Positions 1 to 5,667 of a stretch of DNA of 6,543 nt are shown here, piece after piece. The notes below the pieces were generated by a model. The model was not told where the DNA came from, searched no databases, and worked only from the letters and a program-made list of their open reading frames with translations. Position numbers and translations under genes: made by a program. Source of the stretch: Clostridiales bacterium UBA3705 (lineage in GTDB: Bacteria; Bacillota_A; Clostridia; Oscillospirales; Oscillospiraceae); assembly GCA_002372735.1 (NCBI GenBank), contig DFIE01000047.1, forward strand, positions 1 to 6,543. The letters are read 5' to 3'. How positions within the stretch are numbered: the first letter of the stretch is position 1; the number at the start of each line of letters is the position of its first letter.

Positions 1-48
1 GCCTCTTGAACCCCATTCAAGCGCGATACCAAACTTCGCCACACCCGG
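1..48 (-). tRNA. tRNA-Pro (anticodon GGG), 3' part cut off by window edge
   Basis: Read on the minus strand from 48 to 1, the sequence folds as the first two thirds of a tRNA. It has a 7-nt acceptor 5' strand (CCGGGTG, 48-42), T8 G9, and a D-stem GCGA/TCGC (39-36 with 26-23) enclosing a D-loop AGTTTGGTA with the invariant GG. The anticodon stem is CTTGA/TCAAG (21-17 with 9-5) around the loop ATGGGGT. U33 is present, anticodon 34-36 is GGG, and position 37 is G, as expected for tRNA-Pro. The acceptor's 3' strand, the T-arm and any CCA lie outside the window, so their pairing cannot be checked. A dedicated promoter lies just upstream. Proline GGG-anticodon tRNAs decode CCC/CCU codons. They are dispensable where a UGG tRNA wobbles, so presence here fits a GC-rich genome (inference). 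Confidence 0.9.
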
Positions 49-64
49 ATCTCTTGCGGGCATT

Positions 65-93
65 ATATTACCACACTTCTATTCAAAATGCAA
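65..93 (-). promoter_or_regulatory. Predicted SigA-type promoter of the tRNA-Pro gene
   Basis: On the minus strand a -35-like TTGCAT (93-88) is followed after 17 nt by TAATAT (70-65), with TGG immediately before it, an extended -10 element. A perfect TATAAT also occurs in overlapping register at 67-62, but its spacing to TTGCAT is 20 nt. Transcription would start near position 58, about 10 nt before the mature tRNA 5' end, leaving a short leader for RNase P to remove. The promoter lies in a markedly AT-rich stretch amid GC-rich sequence. Confidence 0.7.
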
Positions 94-112
94 GTCTTTT
101 TTTCAAAAATGC
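82..112. repeat. Short 20-nt-phased direct repeat upstream of tRNA promoter
   Basis: The motif ttcaaaatgc (82-91) recurs as ttcaaaaatgc (102-112), start to start 20 nt, close to two helical turns. A run of seven T (97-103) and further A/T tracts to about 124 surround the second copy. On the minus strand the distal copy and tracts occupy the region just upstream of the -35 box, where an A/T-rich UP element would contact the RNA polymerase alpha subunit. The repeat is seen directly; the UP-element role is inferred. The motif is short, so chance duplication in an AT-rich stretch is possible. Confidence 0.4.
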
Positions 113-166
113 GAAAGTTTTTTTGGTGGGCGAAAAATGTGTGGTATTCTTCAATTTCTGACCCCG

Positions 167-181
167 GCCGGCAGAACCGGC
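167..181 (-). other. Small GC hairpin downstream of the ABC transporter gene
   Basis: GCCGG and CCGGC pair around a 5-nt loop, beginning 15 nt after the ABC gene's stop codon. It is the only compact stem in the 147-nt gap before the tRNA. On the minus strand it is followed by CGGGGTCAG rather than a U tract, and the stem is only 5 bp, so it is a poor intrinsic terminator. It may be a weak or RNA-stabilising 3' structure. No better terminator for the operon is visible. Confidence 0.25.
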
Positions 182-195
182 AACAAAAAGCAGAA

Positions 196-1980
196 TCAAA
201 AATCAATGGCAAGTCTGGAAGCCTCCTCGGCCTCCAGTTCGGTGACGCTCTGCCCGGTGACCCGGTAGATCCGGTCGCAGAGATTCAACACGCTGGGCCG
301 GTGTGTGGTCACCACGCAGGTCTTATTGGGGGACTGCTGCATGATGTTGCGCAGAACCTGGCGTTCGGTGGCAACGTCCAGGGCGGAGGTTGCCTCGTCC
401 AGCAGCAGGATGGGCGCGCCGCGCAGCACCGCCCGGGCAATGGCCAGCCGCTGGGCCTGGCCCTCAGACAGCCCCTTCCCTCTCCGGCCCAGGGTGGTCT
501 GCAGCCCCTGGGGCAGCTTCTCCACAAACTCCAGGGCGCAGGCCTGCGCCAGAGCGTCACGCATCTCCGCCTCAGTGGCATCCTGCTTGCCCATGCGCAG
601 ATTCTCCTCTACCGTGCCGGAGAGAATGGTGTTGCCTTGGGGCACGTAGGCAATCAGATAGCGGGTATCGGCGTTCAGCGGCAGCTCTGTGCCGTCTGCA
701 GCCCGGATATGCGCCGTGCCCCGCTGGGGATGGATCAGCGCCAGCAGCAGCCGGACCAGGGTGGTCTTGCCCTCCCCGGAGGCGCCCACCAGGGCGACAA
801 TCTCCCCGGGCCGCGCCACCATATGGGCATCCCGGACCACGGTCTGGTCTTCAAGGTATCCATAGGTCAGATCCTTCAGCTCCAGGGTAAAGCCCTGGTC
901 TGCCTTTTCGCCCAGGCGGCTGCTTTGGGCCACGTGGATCTCCTTGGGCAGCTCTACCAGCTCCCGGATGCGGTGGGCCGAGATGGAGCCGTTTAAAAAG
1001 TTGGGCACAATGCCCACCAGGCTCTTGAAGGAGCCGGACAGGTTGCCAGTCTGCTGCAAAAACAGGGTCATGGTGCCAAAGGTGATTGCTTCGGTCCAGA
1101 GTAGGTGCAGGCAGTAGCCGAAGGTGCCCAGAGACACCAGGGTGCCGCTGAGGGTCATGAAAATATTGGTGCGGATGGTGAAGAGATTATAGTCCAGGGT
1201 CGCGTCTTTGATCTTCTGCTGCCAGGCCAGGAGCTTGTCTGTGAACTGGTCGGCAATGCCGAAGGACTTAATGGTATCCAGGTTGTAAAATGTCTCAACC
1301 TCAAAGCTCATCTTCTGGCTGCCGACCTGGCGCATCAGCTTGCCGTGCTCCCGCTGCTTGCGGATCAACACCCGGGAGGCCAGGAACATGGCCGGGGCTG
1401 CCCCCAGGGAGAGCACCGCCATGACCCAGTCATAGTGCATAATCACCAGGAAGGTGGCTGCAAAGCGATACACCGCAATGATGATGGTGGGCAGCCAGCT
1501 CACGGCGTTGCTGCTCACCGTGCCCACGTCCATATTGAACCGGTTGAGAATGTCGCCGCTCTGGAACTGGTTCAACGCCGACCAGTCTCCATCCACTATT
1601 TTGCGGAAGATGTCCGCCTGGATGTCGTTGCCGATGCGGATGCTGAGCTTGAGCGAAATACGGCCCAGGAGATTTTCAAACACCAGGCCGAAGATGGTGC
1701 TGCCCACCATGATGGTGAACAGCACCCAGAGCCGGCCCATCTGCCGGCCGGTGATGATGTCAATGGTGTACTTGGACAGGACGCTGGAAATCAGCCCCAT
1801 GGTGGTGCTGAGAATGCCGCTGACCACATAGAACAAAATAGGGAGCTTATAGCGCTTGCTGTAGCCCAGGATCCATTTCCAGTCGTCCAGGATTTCCCCA
1901 AAGGTGCCGTCCTTGACGCGCTGACGCAGAACCTTCAGCGAGTAAAAGGCAGCTTCATTGGGGTTCTTTTTTTCTTCCAT
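196..1980 (-). CDS. ABC transporter, fused permease and ATP-binding protein (exporter half-transporter)
   Basis: This 594-aa protein has the usual exporter layout: an N-terminal transmembrane domain (about residues 45-335, hydrophobic segments near 47-69, 84-104, 161-181, 184-204, 272-292 and 299-325), then a nucleotide-binding domain (about 365-585). All catalytic motifs are intact: Walker A GASGEGKTT (399-407), Q-loop VPQGN with Q448, signature LSEGQ (504-508, a common variant of LSGGQ), Walker B ILLLDEA with catalytic E529, D-loop SALD (532-535) and switch H560. It would work as a dimer in the cytoplasmic membrane, using ATP to export an unknown substrate. No second half-transporter is adjacent, so a homodimer is simplest. 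Length is typical for the family. The ATG is preceded by AAAGGA with 10-nt spacing. It is last in a four-gene operon, 31 nt after the DUF308 gene. Neither substrate nor subfamily (lipid, peptide, drug) can be assigned. Confidence 0.95.
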   Translation of the reverse strand: MEEKKNPNEAAFYSLKVLRQRVKDGTFGEILDDWKWILGYSKRYKLPILFYVVSGILSTTMGLISSVLSKYTIDIITGRQMGRLWVLFTIMVGSTIFGLVFENLLGRISLKLSIRIGNDIQADIFRKIVDGDWSALNQFQSGDILNRFNMDVGTVSSNAVSWLPTIIIAVYRFAATFLVIMHYDWVMAVLSLGAAPAMFLASRVLIRKQREHGKLMRQVGSQKMSFEVETFYNLDTIKSFGIADQFTDKLLAWQQKIKDATLDYNLFTIRTNIFMTLSGTLVSLGTFGYCLHLLWTEAITFGTMTLFLQQTGNLSGSFKSLVGIVPNFLNGSISAHRIRELVELPKEIHVAQSSRLGEKADQGFTLELKDLTYGYLEDQTVVRDAHMVARPGEIVALVGASGEGKTTLVRLLLALIHPQRGTAHIRAADGTELPLNADTRYLIAYVPQGNTILSGTVEENLRMGKQDATEAEMRDALAQACALEFVEKLPQGLQTTLGRRGKGLSEGQAQRLAIARAVLRGAPILLLDEATSALDVATERQVLRNIMQQSPNKTCVVTTHRPSVLNLCDRIYRVTGQSVTELEAEEASRLAIDF

Positions 1981-2011
1981 GGGTGAGATGTCCTTTCGTG
2001 AGGCAGGCCGC

Positions 2012-2527
2012 TCAGGCCAGATTTTTCCCGCTCCAGATGGCGGCAGCCAGATCCAGGGCCGCCTGGATGATCAGCACAATGCCCAGAATCCGCAGGGCTG
2101 CGGCCACGGTTCCAAAGGGATGGAAGATGGCCCACAGGCCGAACAGGGCCGTGCCCAGGGCGCTGAGCTTGCCAAACAAGCCCCGGCGGGAGACCTTGCA
2201 GTCCTGGTACTTGGCCAGGCCGGACAGCAGCAGAATCACGCCGTAGAGCACCGCTCCCAGGGAGAACAGCCCGGTGATCCACCGGGGCAGCAGCAGGCAC
2301 ACAGCCCCCAGCACCAGGGCGACGATGCCGCCGGCCTTCCAGGCCCGTCCCCTGCCCTGGCGGGCGGCGGTGACCAGCATGGCCGCCCCGGCCAGCAGCA
2401 GCACCAGGCCGAAGACCAGCACCACGGTTTTGGCAAAGCCCTGGGGGTTCTTTACCAGAAGGATGCCGGTAATCAGCTCAAACACGCCGAAAATGACCCG
2501 GGGTGCCAACACAGAAGCACGATTCAT
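2012..2527 (-). CDS. DUF308 / HdeD-like small integral membrane protein
   Basis: This 171-aa, strongly hydrophobic protein has about six short membrane segments. They fall into three similar units of roughly 45-55 residues (about 12-56, 65-107 and 121-165). Each begins with a glycine-containing helix, passes a short turn with proline (NPQG, LPRW, HPFG) and enters a second helix with a spaced-glycine pattern such as LLLAGAAML or ILLLSG. This paired-helix repeat is characteristic of DUF308 proteins, whose best-known member is E. coli HdeD, an inner-membrane protein of the acid-resistance island. The biochemical role is not established. The start ATG is preceded by AGGAGG at 8-nt spacing. That ribosome binding site lies right after the antiporter's TGA, with 15 nt between the two genes, so translation is likely coupled. 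Assignment rests on topology and repeat pattern, without a profile search. Confidence 0.8.
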   Translation of the reverse strand: MNRASVLAPRVIFGVFELITGILLVKNPQGFAKTVVLVFGLVLLLAGAAMLVTAARQGRGRAWKAGGIVALVLGAVCLLLPRWITGLFSLGAVLYGVILLLSGLAKYQDCKVSRRGLFGKLSALGTALFGLWAIFHPFGTVAAALRILGIVLIIQAALDLAAAIWSGKNLA

Positions 2528-2542
2528 ATGAGATTCCTCCTA

Positions 2543-3508
2543 TCAGCCGCTGATGCTGAACACCAGGTAGGCAATGTAAACGCAGAGCATCAGAATGCCC
2601 TGGAGCCGGTGGAAGCGCTTGAACACCAGGGTGGGCACCACGGCAATGGCCCCCTCCAGCAGACACACAGGCATATCCAGCCGCACAGAGGCCGCCGCCA
2701 CCGGCAAGCTGCCCCCGGAGATCAGGGCGCACAGCGGCAGAATCACGGTAATGTCAATCAGGTTGGCGCCGATGATATTGCCCACAGACATGGAGCCCTG
2801 CTTTTTGATGAGGGATGTGACGGCGGTGACCAGCTCCGGCAGCGAGGTGCCGATGGCCACCATGGTGATGGCCACAATCCGCACCGGGACGTGCAGCACG
2901 TTTACCGCCAGATACTCGCCGTTGTCCACCAGCAGGTGAGAGCCCAAGGCCAGGGCCGCCGCGGCCAGGACAAACTTGACAATGTTGACAATGATCAGCC
3001 GGCGGGTGACCTCAGGCCGCTGGTCCGTACTCTTTTCCTTGGAGCCTGTGTAGAGATTCTCTCCCACGAAGACCAGGCACAGCAGCAAGATCACCACCGC
3101 CTGCCACAGCGCCAGGCTGCCGTTCAGACAGAACACCCACAGCAGGGCGATGGACAGCACCAGCAGCAGGCCCTTGAAGGCCAGCTGACTGCGCTTGATG
3201 GCAAGGGGCATAAAGACAACCGACACCGCCATGATTAGGCCGGTGTTGGCAGTGACAGAGCCGATGGCGTTGCCGATGGCCATGTCCACCCCCTGGTCCC
3301 CGCCGCCGGCAGCGGCAATCAGCGACACCAGCAGCTCCGGCAGCGTGGTGGCCACAGAGACTATGGTGGCGCCAATGATAAACTTGGGGATGCCGGAGGC
3401 TTCGGCCATCCAGGTGGCGGCGTCCACGAAGACATCCCCGCCCTTGATAATCAGAAGCAAGCCAACCAGAAACAGCCCAATGGCAGTGAGGGTTGCATAG
3501 TCGTTCAT
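2543..3508 (-). CDS. Calcium/sodium antiporter family protein (CaCA superfamily, YrbG-like)
   Basis: This 321-aa polytopic membrane protein has the two inverted alpha repeats that define the Ca2+/cation antiporter superfamily. Alpha-1 (about 44-95) has the VATTLPEL motif with acidic E58, and GNAIGS (79-84). Alpha-2 (about 211-260) has the more canonical IGTSLPEL with E225, and GNIIGAN (243-249). The two glutamates are the family's expected ion ligands. A hydrophilic loop (about 155-168) separates the two halves of about five helices each. The protein would exchange a divalent cation against Na+ or H+ across the cytoplasmic membrane. The conserved asparagines of the usual GSNxFN motifs are partly replaced (SVTAN in alpha-1, ANLID in alpha-2), so calcium specificity is not certain. 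The ATG overlaps the upstream gene's TGA (ATGA) and uses a GGGAGG site inside that gene's last codons, showing tight translational coupling. Confidence 0.93.
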   Translation of the reverse strand: MNDYATLTAIGLFLVGLLLIIKGGDVFVDAATWMAEASGIPKFIIGATIVSVATTLPELLVSLIAAAGGGDQGVDMAIGNAIGSVTANTGLIMAVSVVFMPLAIKRSQLAFKGLLLVLSIALLWVFCLNGSLALWQAVVILLLCLVFVGENLYTGSKEKSTDQRPEVTRRLIIVNIVKFVLAAAALALGSHLLVDNGEYLAVNVLHVPVRIVAITMVAIGTSLPELVTAVTSLIKKQGSMSVGNIIGANLIDITVILPLCALISGGSLPVAAASVRLDMPVCLLEGAIAVVPTLVFKRFHRLQGILMLCVYIAYLVFSISG

Positions 3509-4092
3509 GTGGTACCTCCCGATTCATTTTGGTCCGGACTCTGCCAGGGCAGGGTCATTTGCAGGTTGCCGTCAAGATCCTTCCAAAGAATCTGTGACCG
3601 TGTGAGCAGCATATAGCCGTGCCAGGAGCCCTCCTTGGGGATGGACACCGAGCCCGGATTGAGACACCACAGACCCTGCACCCTTTTGCACAGGGGTACA
3701 TGGGTGTGGCCGAAGATCAGATACTCCGCCCCGGCCCGGAGCTCCGGCGAGGGCAGCTTTTCATCGCTGCAGTGGTGGCCATGGGTGAGCAGCAGGCTGT
3801 GGCCAAACAGCCGCAGGTGCCGGTGGGTCTGCATAATGGGAAAATCCAAAACCATCTGGTCCACCTCGGCGTCGCAGTTGCCGCGGACGCAAAGGATCTG
3901 GTCCGCCAGAGGGTTCAGCATGGCAATCACCTGCTTGGGAGCATAGCCCGCGGGCAGATCGTTGCGGGGGCCGTGGTAGAGGATATCGCCCAGCAGGATC
4001 AGCCTTTCGGTCCCCTCCCGCTCCAGGGCAGAGAGCAGCTTGCCGCAATACAGGGCGCTGCCATGAATATCGGACGCAATGAGCACAGGCAT
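3505..4092 (-). CDS. yfcE: YfcE/MJ0936-type metallophosphoesterase (phosphodiesterase)
   Basis: This 195-aa cytosolic calcineurin-like phosphoesterase carries every metal-binding motif of the family: DIH (D8, H10), LLGD (D36), GNCD (N72, D74), THGHH (H104) and GHTH (H129, H131). The LNPGS block (144-148) is also typical of the YfcE group. E. coli YfcE is a metal-dependent phosphodiesterase on artificial substrates; its physiological substrate is unclear. The length is close to the family's usual 160-185 residues, with a short polar C-terminal tail. I chose the ATG at 4092 because it has GGAGG at 7-nt spacing and gives the family's normal N-terminus (MPVLIASDIHG). The frame is open upstream, but that extension would run through the promoter at 4121-4149. 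It is the first gene of the minus-strand operon and ends inside the antiporter's start codon. The symbol reflects family similarity, not proven orthology. Confidence 0.93.
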   Translation of the reverse strand: MPVLIASDIHGSALYCGKLLSALEREGTERLILLGDILYHGPRNDLPAGYAPKQVIAMLNPLADQILCVRGNCDAEVDQMVLDFPIMQTHRHLRLFGHSLLLTHGHHCSDEKLPSPELRAGAEYLIFGHTHVPLCKRVQGLWCLNPGSVSIPKEGSWHGYMLLTRSQILWKDLDGNLQMTLPWQSPDQNESGGTT

Positions 4093-4120
4093 AGGGGTTC
4101 CTCCGGAAATTGGTATACAC

Positions 4121-4149
4121 ATTATCCCATACAAAGGGCCCGGCGTCAA
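4121..4149 (-). promoter_or_regulatory. Predicted SigA-type promoter of the yfcE-antiporter-DUF308-ABC operon
   Basis: On the minus strand TTGACG (4149-4144) is followed after exactly 17 nt by GATAAT (4126-4121), with TGG directly upstream of the -10 box. Each hexamer matches consensus at five of six positions. The predicted start, near 4114, gives a leader of about 22 nt that contains the GGAGG ribosome binding site (4104-4100). No operator palindrome or riboswitch fits in so short a leader, suggesting constitutive expression or regulation from upstream sites not visible here. Confidence 0.85.
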
Positions 4150-4234
4150 GAAAAATCGTGCACCTCAAACACAAATTCCCCTGAGCCGGGCACTCCGCCA
4201 ACGGCCGCCGGAGAAGAAAGGGCCGGATCCGTCC

Positions 4235-4263
4235 TTGCGTTTTGGAGGAGGTTATGATATACT
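4235..4263 (+). promoter_or_regulatory. Predicted promoter of the 194-aa protein / flavin reductase unit
   Basis: TTGCGT (4235-4240) is followed after 17 nt by TATACT (4258-4263), preceded by TGA as an extended -10. Transcription would begin near 4270, leaving a leader of about 39 nt that includes the GGAAGAGGAG site (4289-4298). The -35 is weak (three of six), but the -10 is five of six. It is divergent from the operon promoter at 4121-4149, and about 155 nt separate the two predicted start sites. Confidence 0.65.
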
Positions 4264-4308
4264 TGAATAAAAACCGGGTCCGGCCCGAGGAAGAGGAGAT
4301 GCGTGCCT

Positions 4309-4893
4309 ATGAAGCTGTTTCACCGCGCCCAGGCGCCGGTGCAGTCCCCGGAGCAGTGGCGGGCCATGTGGCAATCTATGGTGGCCGAGGAGGACCGGGA
4401 CGTGCCCATTACCGTGGACGGACGCACAGAGATTGCCTATGTGCGGGTCAATCACTTTGTGCTGATGCTGCAGGACGGGCTGTTGATGGACGCCTCCTTC
4501 TTTGACGTTTGCGCCCATTTCCAGCGGGCGGGCTACCATGTGGCCTGGCTGATGCGCTGCGTGCAGGACCTTGAAAACGGCTATCTGAAGGCCGGGCGGA
4601 AGCTGGATGGCGGCAGCCGCCGCCAGTGGGTCTGGAAAAGCCCCACCACCAACTTTGGCAGATGGATTTCTGACAACTTCAGCGCTACCATTCTGCTGCA
4701 ATACCGCCAGATTCTCCCCGGCGAGCTGCTGCACTGCAAAGAGAACGTGCTGCAGCGGGTCACCTGGGCGGAGAGTGACCACGACGAGCAGATGGTCCCG
4801 GGCCGCACGGTGTTTTACACCGAGGATCTGCCCGGCACCCCCGAGGAGCTTTTGCGCTGGCTGCAGGGCACTACCCTGGGCAGTCTGCGCTGA
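4309..4893 (+). CDS. Conserved-looking hypothetical protein, 194 aa, family not recognised
   Basis: I do not recognise this family. The predicted product is soluble, with no signal peptide or membrane segment, and is tryptophan-rich (eight W). An N-terminal helical, charged stretch (1-31) precedes a probable mixed alpha/beta domain (about 33-170). That domain includes hydrophobic strands at VRVNHFVLML (45-54) and the segment AGYHVAWLM (74-82). A basic, aromatic patch RRQWVWKSP (104-112) follows, then ATILLQY (126-132). The C-terminus is acidic then helical (TPEELLRWLQG). ATG 4309 is chosen because it stands 10 nt from AGGAG (4294-4298); an in-frame GTG at 4303 has only 4-nt spacing but would add just two residues. 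Codon use resembles its neighbours. It lies 37 nt before the flavin reductase gene on the same strand, so the two are probably co-transcribed, without evidence of joint function. Confidence 0.8.
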   Translation: MKLFHRAQAPVQSPEQWRAMWQSMVAEEDRDVPITVDGRTEIAYVRVNHFVLMLQDGLLMDASFFDVCAHFQRAGYHVAWLMRCVQDLENGYLKAGRKLDGGSRRQWVWKSPTTNFGRWISDNFSATILLQYRQILPGELLHCKENVLQRVTWAESDHDEQMVPGRTVFYTEDLPGTPEELLRWLQGTTLGSLR

Positions 4894-4930
4894 GACAATC
4901 AAAACCATATCTTGGAAGGAGTAAATCACA

Positions 4931-5500
4931 ATGAAAAAGGATTTGGGCGTTCTGCCTGCTGTGTACCCCATGCCGGTGCTGATGGTGGCAGCTTATGACG
5001 AAAACGAAAAGGTCAACGTGATGAACGCAGCCTGGGGCCAGATCTGCGACGAGGACAAGATCATCCTCTTCATCGGCGAGGGCAAGCGGACCTGGCTGAA
5101 CATCCAGGCCAGCAAGGCCTTTACCGTAGCCCTGGCGGACCGGGCCCACATGGACGTGGCAGACTTCTTCGGCATCGCCTCCGGCAACCGGATGGCGGAC
5201 AAGTTTGAACGCACCGGCTACCACGCCGTGAAGAGCGACAAGGTCCACGCCCCCATCATTGAGGAGTTCCCCCTGGTGATGGAGTGCGAGCTGCTGGAGT
5301 TCCTGCACACCGACCATGTGGACGGCATTGTGGGCCGGATTGTCAACGTAAAGGCCGAGGAGGCCGTGCTGGACGAGAAGGGCAAGGTCAACCCCGAAAA
5401 GCTGAACGCCCTGATGTTTGACCAGTTCCGCAACGGGTATTATCTCACCGGGGAAAAGGTCGGCCAGGCCTGGAACGCCGGCGCAGGGCTGATGAAATAA
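4931..5500 (+). CDS. Flavin reductase family protein (flavoredoxin-like, FMN-binding split barrel)
   Basis: This 189-aa protein resembles the flavin-reductase-like / flavoredoxin group (DIM6/NTAB-type domain). Family features seen are the N-terminal PAVYPMPVLMVAAYD (9-23), the NVMNAAW motif (29-35) that lines the flavin site, the KRTWLNI stretch (52-58) followed by the KAFTVAL strand (62-68), and ADFFGIASGNR (77-87) with KFERTGY (91-97). The DHVDGIVGRIVNV strand (128-140) is typical of the barrel's C-terminal half. Members bind FMN as homodimers in the cytosol and pass electrons between NAD(P)H or ferredoxin-like donors and partner proteins; the partner here is unknown. The ATG has AAGGAG (4916-4921) at 9-nt spacing, a strong site. 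The length is normal for the family and the gene is intact. It is second in its unit and is followed by a strong hairpin. Confidence 0.92.
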   Translation: MKKDLGVLPAVYPMPVLMVAAYDENEKVNVMNAAWGQICDEDKIILFIGEGKRTWLNIQASKAFTVALADRAHMDVADFFGIASGNRMADKFERTGYHAVKSDKVHAPIIEEFPLVMECELLEFLHTDHVDGIVGRIVNVKAEEAVLDEKGKVNPEKLNALMFDQFRNGYYLTGEKVGQAWNAGAGLMK

Positions 5501-5520
5501 TAATCCGCTCCAAATGGTTG

Positions 5521-5561
5521 AGGGCGCGCTGCAAAACGCAAGATTTTGCAGCGCGCCCTTT
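5521..5561 (+). terminator. 16-bp perfect hairpin, probable intrinsic terminator of the plus-strand unit
   Basis: Arms 5521-5536 (AGGGCGCGCTGCAAAA) and 5544-5559 are exact reverse complements around the 7-nt loop CGCAAGA, starting 20 nt after the flavin reductase stop codon. On the plus strand the stem runs into TTT, then GCCGTTT, so the U tract is short and interrupted, but the stem is very stable. On the minus strand the sequence after the stem is CAACCATTTGG, without a U tract, so stopping the convergent gene is less likely, though the stem forms in either transcript. Confidence 0.8.
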
Positions 5562-5667
5562 GCCGTTTATGAAGTTGCCTCCCGAAATAGAGGGATTTGG
5601 AGCCAGGGCCCGCTCCCCGTGCGCCTGCAAAGCACCGATTACGATCCGTTGCGGCACAGCCCCGGCA

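Noticed and set aside
88..996. A 302-codon plus-strand open frame opposite the nucleotide-binding half of the ABC transporter
   Set aside because: It is antisense to an intact Walker A/B-containing domain, its composition is low-complexity Gly/Gln/Leu, and its 5' end runs through the tRNA promoter's AT-rich region.
1105..1986. A 293-codon plus-strand open frame opposite the ABC transmembrane domain
   Set aside because: It is a His/Gln/Ala/Glu-rich antisense shadow with no recognisable motif and no convincing start context.
1958..3238. A 426-codon open frame on the plus strand, opposite the ABC gene start, the DUF308 gene and most of the antiporter
   Set aside because: Its product is dominated by Gln, His, Gly and Asp with no domain pattern, as expected when GC-rich genes are read antisense. 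The minus-strand genes there have clear family motifs and ribosome binding sites.
4093..4149. A 19-residue N-terminal extension of the YfcE-like protein to an ATG at 4149
   Set aside because: The extension covers the -10/-35 promoter and the GGAGG site, and the family's proteins normally begin right at the beta-strand before DIHG, matching the start at 4092.
4193..4213. CTCCG / CGGAG inverted repeat in the divergent intergenic region as a possible operator
   Set aside because: It has only 5 bp of pairing with an 11-nt GC-rich loop. Such short matches are expected by chance in this base composition, and it does not overlap either promoter.
4254..4505. Small plus-strand open frame whose first ~20 residues look protein-like, with GGAGGAGG just upstream
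   Set aside because: The spacing from GGAGG to its ATG is only about 2 nt and its start lies inside the predicted promoter (-10 at 4258-4263). After about 20 codons the product becomes Gly/Arg/Ala-rich out-of-frame sequence overlapping the better-supported 194-aa gene.
5569..5667. Open reading stretch in the spacer after the hairpin, starting at an ATG at 5569
   Set aside because: It has no ribosome binding site, starts just after the terminator, and runs on into the antisense strand of the convergent gene.
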